A DNA stretch of 64,000 bases from Beta vulgaris subsp. vulgaris (GCF_026745355.1 NC_079202.1:28325748-28389747), one strand, 5' to 3'. Counted from the first letter of the stretch, positions 20,655 through 33,160 are shown. Made by a program: numbers and translations. Notes: generated by a model from the sequence alone, not told the origin.

Positions 20655-21675
20655 TAATCGTAGATCGTTTGACTAAGATGGTGAGATTCGTTGCAATGAA
20701 GTATACTTGGTCGTTGAAGCAGTTGGCCGATGCTTACTTTAATGAGGTAGTTAGGCTACATTGTGTTCCGAATGACACCGTTTCGGATAGGGACTCGAGA
20801 TTCTTATCTAAGTTCTGGAAACAGCTTCAGACAGCCGTGGGTACATTATTGAAATTCAGCACAGCTTTCCACCCAGCAACAGATGGTCAAACAGAGAGAA
20901 CCATTCAGACCTTGAAGGATATGTTGAGGGCATGCGTGATGGATTTAGGAGGATATTGGGATGATCATTTGATGTACATTGAGTTCTCATACAACAACAG
21001 TTATCACTCGAGCATAGGAATGGCACCTTATGAGGCATTGTATGGACGGAAATGTAGGAGTCATATATGTTGGAGTGATGTGAACGAGTCGTTGAATTTA
21101 GGACCGGAAATGATAGAAGAGACTACCAACAAGGTGAAGTTGATTCAAGAGCGCATGAAAGCAGTCAGGATCGACAAAAATCGTATGCCGATCAAAGGAG
21201 ACGAGATTTGGAGTTTGTAGTTGGAGAGAAAGTGTTGCTGAAAGTTTCACCAACCAAGGGAGTAATGAGGTTCGGTAGGAAAGGAAAGCTAAGTCCTCGT
21301 TATATTGGACCTTATGAAGTATTGGAAAGAATTGGACAAGTGGCTTATAAGTTAGCCTTACCTACAGAATTAGCCAAGGTTCATAATGTTTTTCATGTGT
21401 CTCAACTTCGTAAATACATTTCTGACCCCTCCCATGTTATCCAACCTGAACCCATTGAACTAGATGAGACCTTCACTTTTGAAGAACGTCCTGTTAGAAT
21501 CCTTGATTCCAATACGAGAAACACCCGAAACAAGGCAATAAAGTTAGTCAAAGTTTTATGGTCTAATCATCAAACCGAGGAAGCAACATGGGAAACAGAA
21601 GACGACATGAAAAAACGTTATCCTGAACTCTTTTCTGAGGTACGATTATCGAGTTTCGGGGACGAAACTCCTTAA
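20655..21675 (+). pseudogene. Ty3 integrase core and chromodomain (right half of host element)
   Basis: Resumes after the hAT: VDRLTKMVRFVAMKYTWS, VVRLHCVPNDTVSDRDSRF (second catalytic Asp), [20 protein letters not shown] (catalytic Glu) and YNNSYHSSIGMAPYEALYGR. A one-base deletion near 21163 ends this frame at 21218-21220. The next frame reads VVGEKVLLKVSPTKGVMRFG, GKLSPRYIGPYEVLERIGQ, VHNVFHVSQLRKYISD and the chromodomain part ILDSNTRNTRNKAIKLVKVL with NHQTEEATWETEDDM, stopping at 21673-21675. The chromodomain assigns it to Tekay/Del-type chromoviruses. The 3' LTR follows after about 105 bp. Confidence 0.88.
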
Positions 21676-21763
21676 GGGAGACAAAATGTAATACTAACAA
21701 AGCGCAAAGCTAATGTGTCGTTAATATTAAACATCTAACTTTAAAGTTCGAGGAAGAACTTTG

Positions 21764-21781
21764 TTTTTAAGGAGGAGTAGA
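21764..21781 (+). promoter_or_regulatory. Polypurine tract of host Ty3 element
   Basis: TTTTAAGGAGGAGTAGA immediately before the LTR start TGTAATATCCC at 21782. Confidence 0.8.
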
Positions 21782-22305
21782 TGTAATATCCCAAATTTTC
21801 AAAGATTATTTTATTATTTATTAAGGTTTAATATTATTTCCACTTAAAAATTATTTTATGATAATGCGATTTTATTTGATAACAACGTTTATTAAAATAA
21901 TGATTTCATTTTATTATTTCTAATTAATCAAACTCCTTAAATTTGTTTATGGGTACTTTTGTTCATGTTGTCCATCCACATTAGTAATCCAAAACCCAAA
22001 TACTAGTCCATAGCCATATGCCAATTTTAGCCAAAAAAAAAAAGCAAACGAAGAAAGAGAAATAAAGAAGCGTGATTATCATCACCATCTTAATCCCTCC
22101 TCACATACAAAATACACAGAGCAAAGGTCAGATTTTTTCCACAAACTCAACAGTTCTTGTCAGAGAACTTTGAAAATCAAGCACAAATTCAACCCCAACC
22201 TCAACTCTTTTGTCCAAAATCCCCCAAAATCAGAAAAAAAATCTCACACCATACTTCCTCCATTAATGGAGGTTGATTAAGCTCCACAAATTCAGAAATC
22301 TTCGT

Positions 22306-22315
22306 CTATAAATAA
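22306..22315 (+). promoter_or_regulatory. LTR TATA box
   Basis: CTATAAATAA about 525 bp into the LTR, with pyrimidine/adenine-rich sequence downstream that suits a start near 22335-22345. Confidence 0.6.
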
Positions 22316-22439
22316 TAGCAACCCAAACACATTCAATTGCTCAAGCAAACAACTTCAAAGGTTTGCTTCAATTCCTTCACCTTCTTCCTTAAATTCTGAA
22401 ATTGTTTTGAAAGTTATAAAAAAAAAAAAACGGAATTTG

Positions 22440-22790
22440 AAAACCCACCATTAACAACATTCTCTGCTCCTTCGAACCACCACAAACCACCACTCGAAAA
22501 GAAAAAAAAAACCACTCGAACCACCTGAGTCGCGGCCAACCACCGCGACAAACGAAACCCGCCAGCCTCAAACCCCCTATTTGCGGCCTTGCTATGCCAA
22601 GACCCGCGCCCTGCCACCGCGAAAACCACCACCTGACCCACACCCTTTTTCGTGGTGCATGAACTTCGCCGACGCGCCACCGAACAACCGGCACCACCAA
22701 CCCCTGCTTCGAACTCCACCTTCGTGCCTCCCCTATTTTCTCCCTCCCATTCTTTCGTTCTCCTTCTCTGTTTTGTTTCTCAAATGAGAA
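22440..22790. other. GC-rich block inside LTR leader
   Basis: Rich in CCACC, CGCG and CCGCGAC motifs, shortly downstream of the LTR TATA box. Frames open through it on both strands, but none resembles a protein family. Confidence 0.5.
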
Positions 22791-23580
22791 ACTGATTTCC
22801 TCTTTTTAAAACTCCTTTTCCTTTTCTTTTTAGTTATGTGAGTTTTAGTAGATTTGTTTGGATACTTTTATTTTTTAAAAAAACCAAAACATTTAACTTT
22901 CCTAAATTAGCCTACCTTATTAAGTTAGTATATTTTAATTTAAGTTAATCTTTTATAACTTGAAAATATTCCTCGATTTTCTAAGAACAAAATAAGAAGT
23001 ACAATAGAGTTAGTTTTTCAGGTTTAAATAATTGTTCGAGTTAATAAAAATGAAGTTGAAGTAATTTTGTAAGTACTTAAAATGATTTCATAAATGATTT
23101 GAAAATTATAAACTCTCTTAAAGATCATTAAGAATTTCTGTAAAGTTATTTGGATTATTTAAATCGTTTATTTTATATACGTATATAAAAAGGGGTTATT
23201 TAGGAACTAACTTAGATCTCGTTAACATCTATTGTAGACTCCGATTTCGTAGACGAGGATTATCAAGAGCGCTAATATGTTCGTGAACTTGACTTTTGGG
23301 CACGCGTCACGAGGTAATCTCCGATGTCCATCTAAACATAGAACCCGTTAGTGTAAAACGAATTGATTACGTGATTATTATGTGCTTATAAAATTTATAA
23401 GTATGGACTATTATTATGGATTATCGATTTAATGTGGATTATGAATACGAAGAACAAAATGGACAAAGATTATGGATTTCGATTATGAATCATGACTATG
23501 GACGATGTACGATATGACAAAGATGCTCATTATACCGTTATTAAAATCGGTTAATGTCATTTAATAATGTTACGGTTATT

Positions 23581-23606
23581 ATTGTATTATTATGATTATG
23601 ATTATG

Positions 23607-23674
<68 letters not shown>

Positions 23675-23815
23675 GATGATGATGATTGTGATTGTGATTG
23701 TGATTGTGATTGTGATTGTGATTGTGATTGTGATTGTGATTGTTATTGTTATTGTTATTGTTATTGTTATTGTTAGTATTATTGTTATTTTATTGTTATT
23801 GTTATTATTATTATG
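23581..23815. repeat. Compound microsatellite (TTA)n-(TGATTG)n-(TTATTG)n
   Basis: Three successive repeat types: ATT units to about 23672, then GATTGT units to about 23742, then TATTGT units. It yields meaningless Ile/Val or Tyr/Asp/Cys open frames. Confidence 0.95.
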
Positions 23816-24243
23816 GGAATTTATGAAAATTGGTATTAATAAAGACTTGTGATATTGAAATGATTATGAATCTGAAATGATAAATGAACTCAAGTGACGG
23901 TTGTGTTTATGAAATGAATTATTGAAATCTCTATGAATGGATTGAGATTATGATGGATTGAATATGTTCAAACTGGATTGAACAAAATAACGTAAATTGA
24001 ACAAGATGACGTAAATGTGTACGTGATTTATGTGATGACTTAATTAAAAGATGTTAATCACGTAAAGTGAAATATCGGAAGAAAATGTTGAACAGTTTGC
24101 CCTGTATGAGTGGTTCAGCGGCCCCTACAGGTTCTCTGGTTACTATGCTGATTATTCTGTTAATATCTTCCTTCTATCTTGTTGTGATCCAAGTAGAAGG
24201 GGTGTGCACACTAGGGACTCTGTTATGGCCATTATGATTTTTT

Positions 24244-24350
24244 GTAGGTGGTTACAGGGTTTCGTCCCAGCCTACAAGTAGGTGGTTACAGGGTTTCGTC
24301 CCAGCCTACAATGTTGAAGTAAGTTGTTACAGGGTTTCGTCCCGGCTTAC
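24244..24350 (+). repeat. Three tandem hairpin-forming units in LTR
   Basis: Units at 24244-24277, 24278-24311 and 24319-24350. Each has an outer stem GTAGG...CCTAC (units 1 and 2) or GTAAG...CTTAC (unit 3) around an invariant core ACAGGGTTTCGTCCC that itself pairs GGG with CCC. The paired change between units keeps the stem. Confidence 0.8.
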
Positions 24351-24882
24351 TGGCGTTCTCTTTCCTCTCCTTGATTAACTGGATTAATTGAAGTAATGAT
24401 ATGATTATTCAGTGTATATATATGTGTATATGTGCTATGACTTCCAAAACTATTAATCTACTATTTTACAAAGTATTTTCAACTTAAGTATTTTACGGGA
24501 TGGAGTTGCAATTACTCAGTTTTTCTGATTTTTGGGAGTTTGTCTCTCTTGTCTCTTTTCAATGTATTTGTGCACGTGGGTGATCGATCGGAGGAACAAA
24601 AGGGAGATCACTTAGAGTTATCATCCACTTAGCATATGATTAGCTTCCGCTGGAACTCTGAAACTTTTAATTAATTAGTAATGTTTAATGAAAAATTTAC
24701 TTAGTTGTAATGATTAATGAATTTGAGTTGGTGTGTTGTAACTTAGCCTTGCATTTATTTCCAAGGAGATAATTGCGGCAGTAGCACCACCCGTCGAATC
24801 GAACCCTCGTGGATTTATTTTCCTCCCCCAAAACCCGAGCTTTTTCGAATAAAAAAGGGTTCGGGTCGGCGAGGGTGTTACA

Positions 24883-27096
24883 TGAAATGCTCTTCTTTTC
24901 AGTTCATTTTTATGGTTAGTTTGAGTGATAATTTGCATCTTTTTATGGTTAATGGGTTTATGTATGTGTGGAAACTAGCTATTGAGTGTGTAACAACTCA
25001 AGGTTCATTTTATTTTTGCCATGAAAAAAGGATTTATGGTGAAAGTTGATAAGAATTACTCTGAAGTTGAAAGCAATATGAGGTCCAAGTGAAAGATAGT
25101 AGGTTAGAAGCGTATTTGGAAAGAATTATGTACTCAAGGGCTAGATTGCGGAAAAGGGGTATTATATACTACTATGTCTGATCTTTTATGTAAGAATTTT
25201 TTGGTGAAGATAGAGAAGAGACAAGAGAAAGCATAAAGGAAGATGGTTTAGTAGCATAGGAGGGAGGTACGGGTTGTGTGGGGATTGAAGGAGGAGAGGT
25301 ACAAAAAAATGGTTATTCACTTCTTCATGGTCTTTGTACCATGAAAGAAGGTACTATATGATTGCTTTTTGCTGGATTTAGTTTTAGTATTCGTACTCCT
25401 TATTTCCTGCTTTTTATCTATGAATCAATTGTTTTTGTGTGCTGATAAAAATAGCCACTACTAAACATTTTAGTTATCAATCTTATCACTTTGTTTCTAG
25501 CTAAAGTCCTTATAAACAACTTTAAGGCCAAGCAATTTCGCCCCATAACCTGTTTGTATTTGGATCAAATTTTTACAGAGTTATGTTGTAAAAGTTTAAC
25601 AATTCAAAACTAATCTACATAAATATATCATAAAATTATCAAGTCATATGTTTTACATGCCACCAATTATTTTAAGGCTATGAGTCTTAGATATAAGGCC
25701 AAAGCATCAGTAATTGCGCCTGATGAGCTTGTTACCAAATAAGAAATCTTTTATATAATAGATAACACAAAGCACATTGTGTAGCATAAGATCGTTGTTT
25801 GAACTTTTTACTGTTTTACAAACTTCATGGTCATATGAGTTATACTGAGAGTTCTATGAGTCATATAATGCCCTCAAAAACATCTTAACTCCTAAAATCT
25901 TGTCTTTTTGAGTTTCCATGTGATTAGTATGGACATAGTAGAAGTTTTTTTGTTTGGAAAATTGATATTCTATTTGCATTGTGTGTGCATATTGGGAAGA
26001 ACCATACATGTCAGAATGAGCAAACACATGATTGGGTGCTTCAAAGTATATATCCACTCATCAAAATACAAGCACTTTGTCTTGAACTCTTTATATGATC
26101 TTGACTTAATGGACATAGGTGCTATGCCATGATAATTTGATAAATAATATTTTTAAGGTAATAGGAATTATTATCTTTCTCTAGTTGTCGGAAGATTAGT
26201 TTGTTGCCGATAGTAGGAAGAATAACATATATCATCTATATTCATCTTTTAAGAAATCTCTAGTTAGTGTAATAGTTGCTATTGATGCTTACTACTTATA
26301 TGTTAACTTCTACTTGATTATTTTCTTGAATCAACTATGTAAAGATAGAAAAGGTTACAAGTTATAGTCTAATGTATAATGTACTCCAGTTAGTCATGTG
26401 AATTCACTTGCCTTGTGGATGTAAGTATTACTTATTATTTCAAAACTTACTGATCTTGACCATAGAGTTGGAGTTGTTTCTCTTAAGGCATCCATTTCAA
26501 TTATCAAAGATAAGACTTGAGAAATTGTTCAAAAGTTGTCTTAAGCTTAAGGTCATCTGAAAAACCTTTACTTCTATTCTAATTTTAAATTTTACGCTTT
26601 AGAATTTATTTGTCTTAAAAATATTTAGTTGACATAGACCTTGTTAGATAATTTTATAGTTTTATTTTCTTAATGCTTCTCATTTTGTTTTGTAGACTTT
26701 GAGTACCTCGTTTTTCATTTGGTGTCAAGGTGATGTTGCTTATTACCTTGATGCTCTTGCTCGAAACTAGTTAGTATATGCTAATACCTAGTATATTTTA
26801 GCCTTGTTACATCACTCCTTAATCTGGTTTTGGATTATAAGTTAGTTCATCTTAGATTATGCAAATTACACATCAAAATAATCAATCAAAGAGGAAAAAT
26901 AAATCCAGCAACAACTTATACAATAAGAATTATTCATCTAATTGAAACTTTTTTTACCTTGTGTATTCATTCCATTTCTTTTTGAGATAGTAAAATGGTG
27001 AAAATTCTATTTTTTTTTATAACTAACATACAAAGGAACAATTTATTTGTTTATGTAATAATAAAATACTTATCTTAAAATGTCTATGGTCAAGGT
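24883..27096. other. Unassigned AT-rich intergenic stretch
   Basis: About 2.2 kb between the Ty3 3' LTR and the Ty1 LTR. Short open frames around 25854-26132 on both strands do not resemble a family. Possibly old, unrecognisable transposon sequence. Confidence 0.4.
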
Positions 27097-28415
27097 TGTT
27101 AAACCCTAGTTTTGATGATGACAAAGGAACAAAGATGCAAACTAAGTACTGGACTAACAAGTTGTTTAAGTGAGTGAATTTCAAGGTATCAATGAATGGA
27201 TCAAAGACAATACTAAGTCAAGGAAGAAATCAAGTTTGGACTTTAAAGACTAAGTGAAGATGTTTCTCTATTTGGTACTGGAGCTGCATTGGAGCGAGAA
27301 GACTAAAGCGAGGCTTTCTGTTTCTAGTACCATTGTAAAGGAACAAGTGAAGATGGTAAGGGACTATGGCAGTTTAGAATGAGAATGGTTGTTTGTTCCT
27401 TGGTAAGGAACAGACGAATTGGCGCTAAACTTATAAGTTAAAGGAACTAACAATTAAAAGCAACTAGACTTAGGATGAAGCATTACAACAGTACATTTAT
27501 GGCAGTTGAGCAAATTATGCCTAGAATATAGTAACCGTTTTGTTTAAGGAAAAATCTGATTTTATGGAAAATCTTTTTGATGAAAAGATTTTATTTATCC
27601 AAAGATAATAAAAATATTTTTCGATTTTTACGGAAATAATTTAAAGATAATATTTTTATTAAAAGGATTTTATTTCGGTTTTATTAATTAATATGTTTTT
27701 AATTAAATCAGATTTTCGAGTAATGTTTAAAGTGGTTGCTAAAATTAAGGAGCAATAACTAAAAACACTCCCACGTTTAACAGTGATCATGGAGATCATG
27801 GGATTTTTAAGGAACGTGTTCCTCAGAGTAAGGAACATCATGGAATAATGGTTTTTCACTAATACATGTTTTAATCCCACGTTTTAAGTTACTACCATTA
27901 TAAATACTAATGTCTAATTAAGTTCCAAAGTGTGTCTGAATAAGTGATTTAGTGAGTTTAACTAAGTAAAGTGTCAGTGCCTTCATTCTCTCGTAAAAGC
28001 CATTGATTCTTTGCCTTCTTACTCTAATTCCACTAAGTTTATTCGATCAATTGTAATTTGGTTTTTGGGGGTAAGGGAACTTTCAGTGAAGTTTTGTAAG
28101 AGAGAAGCTTTGACTAAAGCAAGTAAAAGTGAGAAAACGTCAAGTGAAGTTGAGAGGAACAACTGTTAAGGGAATAGTGGTTCAAGAACTTGAGTTTAGG
28201 AACTCAAGGTGTGGCTCGTGAGTAGAATTAGGTTGTAACAAAGTTGTTTGGCCTAATTAGTGAAAAAGTGGAATTTAAAATCCCTAGTGGTCGAGGTTGT
28301 TTCTTCTTGTTGGGCCCAATAAGTTTTTCCTCGTAAAAATCCCTTGTGTTCCTTTACCTTGTTTCTTTGTTTAAGTTTGAAATTCCGCAAAAAGTTACGT
28401 TTATTTCTATACATA
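27097..28415 (+). repeat. 5' LTR region of a Sirevirus-like Ty1/copia element (right edge uncertain)
   Basis: Starts TGTTAAACCCTAGTTTTGATG, followed by ATGACAAAG, the usual opening of Sirevirus LTRs as I know them. It runs into sequence typical of their 3' end (TTCCGCAAAAAG near 28383). No primer-binding site was found, so the LTR end and adjoining leader seem rearranged. No matching 3' LTR is in the window. Confidence 0.5.
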
Positions 28416-28471
28416 CAGTTCGTCCTAGTGAAAAGATAGGAAACCCTATTGAGAAAAAGATCCAAGGAACA

Positions 28472-30197
28472 ATGAATACCACCGAGAAAGTTGAGGAAAG
28501 TTACTCCACGCAAAGGTCTCCCATGTTCAATGGGAAGTTCTATTCCTACTGGAAGAGACGAATGGAGATAGTCATCAAGGCTGAAAACTACCAGGTATGG
28601 AGAGTCATTGAAGTTGGTGATTTTGAGGTCACAACTACTAATGACAAAAATGAGGTAATTCTAGAACTCTTCTCTGAATATGACAAAGCTGATTTTGAAA
28701 AAATGGAAGCAAATCATGGCTGTTAAACTGTTGCATTGTGGACTTGGACCCCATGAACATAATAGGATCATGGGATGCAAATCCGCAAAGCAAATATGGT
28801 ATTTACTAGAAGTAACTCACGAAGGAACTAATGAAGTCAAAAGATCTAAAATTGATTTACTATGAATCAATATGAACTGTTCTCATGAAGAACTAAGGAA
28901 AGCATCAGAGATGTTTACTCGTTTTACTAACATTATTAATGAGTTAGCTTCTCTTGAAAGTTTATTTCATCGAGGAAAGGTTCAAAAGTTCTTAGGATCT
29001 TCCAATGACAGATGGATGGCTAAGGTCACTGCTTTACAAGAAACAAAAGATTCACTAAGTTCAACTTGAAACAGCTGGCGGGTCACTTATGACTCATGAG
29101 CTTCACCTTGACACTGAGTATGGTGAAAGCTCCAAATCAAAATCCATTGCCTCAAAGCAGATGATGAAGATGATCTGACTCGAAGAAGAGAAGAACCTCT
29201 CATGGTTCGAAAATTTCGAAAGATGTATAGGAACATGAAGAAGGGAACTTCAAAGGTAAAACTAAAAATTTTCAACAAAGCTGCTTGTCATAAATGTGAA
29301 GTACAGATCACTTCATCAAGGAATGTCCACTTTGGGAAAATGATAAAAACCAAAGAAAGGAACAAGGAACGCTTGTGAAAGGAACAAGGAAACCAAGGCA
29401 CCTTCTCTAAGGCAAACTTCGTAAGGCAATGATAGTGTGCTTGGGAGAATCAGAGACGAAGAGGAAGAAGAACAACAAACTGAAGAAACTGCAAATCTTT
29501 GCCTCATGGCAAACATTGATGAAAAAGAAGATGAAGAAAAATGTTGAGGTAAGCAACATGGACTTGTGTCAGACTTAGATTGCAATACTAGGCTTGAAAT
29601 ATATGATCTTCTTTATGATGCAATTCTTGAATGTAGAGATGAATGTGAAAAACATGAACAAACTGAACAAGCTCTTAAAGTTTGCAAAGAACATATAGAA
29701 TGGCTTAAGAAAATGAGAACAGATGTTGAAACTAGGTTCTTTGGTTTGTTTGATAATAATTTAAAAATCAAAGAATATTATGAGAGTGTGAAAAATGAAA
29801 ATTATCTAATAAATTTAGAAATTTCACACTTAAGGAATTTTCCCTGTTCTAAGTTCCTTTGATATATAATCAACCCCTTTGAAAGGATACAGATCTAGAT
29901 AAAAATTTGAATAAAGAAAAATTGTTTTGAAGGAACAGATCTGTAATCTTAAGAAGGAACTGGTTGTTGCAAGGAACAGAGGCAAAACGATGGTTATTCC
30001 TAAGTGGATTGAGAGACCACAGACCAAAAGAAAAGAAGGTCTTGGTTTTGCATGAAAACTACAAGAAAAGGAACAAGAACAAGAAATATGTTGACCTACC
30101 TAGTGATAAATTCTATATGTACTGTGGAAAGGTAGGTCATTATATTAATAACTGTCAACTAAAAACTGAAATATTGGCAAAATGTGAAGATAAGTAG
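28472..30197 (+). pseudogene. Ty1/copia gag with coiled-coil region (decayed)
   Basis: Opens MNTTEKVEESYSTQRSPMF then NGKFYSYWKRRMEIVIKAEN, the N-terminal signature of plant copia gag. It runs with frameshifts and stops through the UBN2-type region (HEELRKASEMFTRFTNIINE, near 28880), then a charged coiled-coil-like segment (about 29566-29862) as found in Sireviruses. The nucleocapsid knuckle is FYMYCGKVGHYINNC, with Tyr in place of the first cysteine. At least five frame breaks; not functional. Confidence 0.8.
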
Positions 30198-30283
30198 CAA
30201 GAAATGGGTTGTTAAATCAAGTCCTAGTCAAGAATGGGAACCCACAAAACAAGGGGTTCCTACAACTAACAATTAGTTGATTT

Positions 30284-30622
30284 TTGCAGGTTGGAGTGAG
30301 GGGGAACAACACATGGTATCTTGATAGTGGTTGTTCCAAGCATATGACAAGAGACAAAACTATGTTTTTCTCACTCTCAACCTACGGAGGTGGAAGTGTG
30401 ACATCTGGTGACAATAAGAAAGGTAACATAGTTGCCATGGGTAAGGTTGGTAAGTCACCATCACACTCCATTGAAAATGTATTTTTAGTTGAAGGTCTAA
30501 AACATAATCTATTGAGCATTTCCCAATTATGTGAAAAGGGAAATGTTGTCGAATTTAATAATGAAAAATGTTTGATCATTAACTGCCGTGATTTCAAGCT
30601 AATCCCAAGAAATCTCATCTAA
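30284..30622 (+). pseudogene. Ty1/copia protease and pre-integrase region
   Basis: WYLDSGCSKHMTRDK holds the copia aspartic protease active site Asp-Ser-Gly. GLKHNLLSISQLCEKGN is the conserved region before integrase. The frame stays open to 30622, but the sequence jumps near 30618 from pre-integrase to the very end of RT (SHLTAVKRMLRYIKGK). Integrase and nearly all of RT are missing. Confidence 0.85.
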
Positions 30623-31170
30623 CTGCTGTGAAGAGAATGCTTAGATATATTAAAGGAAAAGATGATATTGGACTCTACTATCCAAGAAGTGATACATTTG
30701 AGTTTAGAGGATATGATGATGCTGATTATGCTGGAGATCTTGTAAATAGGAAAAGCACCTCATATATGGTTTAATTTCTTAGTCATAGCTTAGTTTCTTG
30801 GAGCACCAAGAAACAAAACACAGTTGCTTTGTCCATTGCTAAAGCAGAATATGTAGTTGTTGCTACATGTTGCTCTCAAATGCTTTGGATAAAACAACAA
30901 CTTTGTGACTATGGATTAATCTTTAAATGTGTTCCTATTTATTGTGATAATACTAGTGACGTCAGTATTTCAAAAGATCCAGTGCATCATTCAAGAGTTA
31001 AGCATATACACATCAGACATCACTTTCTACAAGAAAATGTGGAAAAAGGTTTGATTAAACTTGAGTTTTGTCAAACTGAAAATCAAATTAATGATATACT
31101 AACTAGGCCTTTACAAAGAGATAGATATGAAAAATTAAGGCTTGAGTTATGTTTAATAAAACGTGAGTAA
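30618..31170 (+). pseudogene. Ty1/copia RNase H (C-terminal end of pol)
   Basis: Reads AVKRMLRYIKGKDDIGLYY, then GYDDADYAGDLVNRKSTS, a TAA stop near 30772 where the family has Gln or Cys, then LVSWSTKKQNTVALSIAKAEY, YCDNTSDVSISKDPVHHSR and KHIHIRHHFLQENVEKG. It ends at a natural-looking stop at 31168-31170. These are the hallmarks of copia RNase H. Confidence 0.88.
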
Positions 31171-31707
31171 CTGTTCCTATTCCAGTCCCTCATATTTGAA
31201 TTGATTTGTCTTACTCTATGTGATATTAAGTGATTGTGATTGATTGCCTAAGACCATTGCAAATTAAGATGTTAAAAACATGATTCAAAGGAATAAAACA
31301 ACTCACAAATGTCACATAATACTCCCCTTATTGTTCCTAAGTTAAAGAAACGTGCATAATATGAAGAACATTGACATTAAGCATAAGTTGCTCCTATAGC
31401 ACAAGTTCCTTAGAGTTTATTTTCTTTCCAAAAATTAAAAAGTCCATAAAAATCAAAAAGATCCGAAAATCCAAAAAATATAGGAATCAGATTTAATCAA
31501 GTCATGATTCTCTTTTATCTGTTTTCTTTTGTTTTTATCTTTTAATTTTTTATTTTTTCCTGCGTGTAACTCTTCATTTATTATTACATGCATCTTCTTC
31601 TTTCTTTCATCCCAAAACTGTGTTCCTTAGTCGCTTCAACTTCACCATTATTCATCTCCTTCCACCTCTTCACACACCAAAAAAATTTCCAAATTCATTT
31701 CACAAAA
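31171..31707 (+). other. Spacer between pol and env-like ORF of Ty1 element
   Basis: AT-rich, no ORF of note. Sireviruses commonly carry such a spacer before their extra 3' ORF. Confidence 0.4.
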
Positions 31708-32731
31708 TGGCAAAAACCTCACGCAATTCACCTTTTCCAAACACAAAATCTCCCAAAACCTCTCAAATGAAAAACCCCTCTTCTCCATCAAAAACTCTAG
31801 AAATCAAAAAATCTCAAGAAACAATCATGGTGGAAGAAGAACAAAAATTGGAATCACCAAGAAGAAGTGTGAGAAGAAGAAAATTAATTAGGGAGGATGA
31901 TGAAGAAGAATCCCCGGAACAAGCTAAGGGGGAAGAAGAAGTTAAACTTGTTCCTTCCAAAGGAACTCTTGGTTCTTCCTCCAAGAAACGAGTATAAAGA
32001 AGTGAATCAAGGTATGTCTTAGGTTTTTGTGTAGATTTGGAGTGGGCCAAAGAAGTAAAATTCAATGAATTAACCGACATACTTAAGGAACAGGGTACGT
32101 AATACTTGTTTGAAATCGCATTTAACAATGCCTTAGTTCCTTTAGCTATGCATGAATTTTGTGCAAATTCCAACAACACTGATGGAATTTGTACTACTAA
32201 AGTAAGGGGGAAGAAAATAAAATTTTCTAAAGAAAACTTTGCAAAGGAACTGATGTGTATTTTAAGAGGAAAGGAATTATTTCCTTTCCCAATTTCCCTC
32301 AAGACAAGATTGTTGAATCTTTTGGGGGAACTGCTAGCCAAAATAAAATCAACCACAACCTTCTCTCTCTTGTCCACAAAATTTTGTTTAATTTTGTTTG
32401 GAGAGCACTCATTCCTCGAACTGAGAAGAGGAGTGAAGTGTGTCTCTTGGATATGTGTTACATGTTTTGCCTTGACCACCCCATTCAAATAAACATTCCT
32501 TCTCTCTTTATCCAACATCTCACTCATTGCATTGAAAACAATTGTATTGTTGGCTATGGAGCTTTAATTACTTCTCTTCTTAATCACTTTAAAGTGAAAA
32601 CAATCGGTTGGCCTACATTGGGAATAAAGCAAGGTAATATTCTCAATGAGAAAACTTTGCATGGTTTGGATCTCTCTGTGCAAGAGGGAGTATTGACTCA
32701 AGGGAGAATTTGTATAAACACTCAAGTTTAA
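31708..32731 (+). pseudogene. Env-like ORF of a Sirevirus-type element (frameshifted)
   Basis: The ATG at 31708 gives a Ser/Lys/Glu-rich N-terminus (about 95 residues, SPRRSVRRRKLIREDDEEE) ending at a stop near 31995. The open sequence after it encodes a mostly folded region: VDLEWAKEVKFNELTDIL, then FAKELMCILRGKELFPF, a frameshift near 32290, and CLLDMCYMFCLDHPIQINIP with ENNCIVGYGALITSLLNHF. This resembles the putative plant transposon protein domain found in the 3' ORF of Sireviruses. No signal peptide or clear membrane segment was seen, so 'env-like' refers to position only. The function of this ORF is unproven in any element I know. Confidence 0.6.
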
Positions 32732-32734
32732 ACT

Positions 32735-33160
32735 CACGAAAATTTATTCAATCACTCTCATTAATCTCTATTGTTGATGATCGAAACTAGCCTTTGTATA
32801 GGCGTTACAAAGACCTAATTATACTAGGATTAGAAAACATAATAGATAACTAATAAACTAACTATCTAAAACTCCTAACTAGCTTAAAGCAAGTAAAACC
32901 TATCCCAATTAGGATAGTAAAACCCTGTAAGCAAAAGAATGCTACTACTACTAGAATTCTAACTAATCTATAATTCTAATCCAATTAGGAATCCTAATCC
33001 AACTAGGATTTGGACTACTAATCTAACTAGAATTAGGATTACAACTTATACTCCTGATACAACTAGGAATTCTGATCCTACTAGTACTAGGATTTCACAA
33101 ATCCTATTCCTACTAGGACTAGGATCACAACACAAGAATCCTAATAGAACTAGAAAACTA
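32735..33160. repeat. Degenerate repeat-rich stretch, probably an LTR fragment
   Basis: AT-rich with many partly palindromic CTAATC(C/T)AACTAGGATT-type units. It begins with sequence like the end of a reversed copia LTR (CCTTTGTATAGGCGTTACAA). No coding sequence. The Ty1 element's 3' LTR is not found here. Confidence 0.4.

Larger units (their letters stand above)
21782..24882 (+). repeat. 3' LTR of plus-strand Tekay-like element
   Basis: About 3.1 kb, from TGTAATATCCCAAATTTTC to GGCGAGGGTGTTACA. It contains a TATA box (22306-22315), a GC-rich block (22440-22790), a compound microsatellite (23581-23815) and a run of hairpin repeats (24244-24350). The 5' partner is outside the window, so no age or target duplication can be read. 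Confidence 0.85.

Noticed and set aside
23567..23852. Open frames of pure Tyr/Asp/Cys or Ile/Val
   Set aside because: They are translations of the compound microsatellite and have no protein character.
25854..26132. Overlapping short ORFs on both strands in the unassigned interval
   Set aside because: Neither strand shows a recognisable domain; length is within chance for AT-rich DNA.
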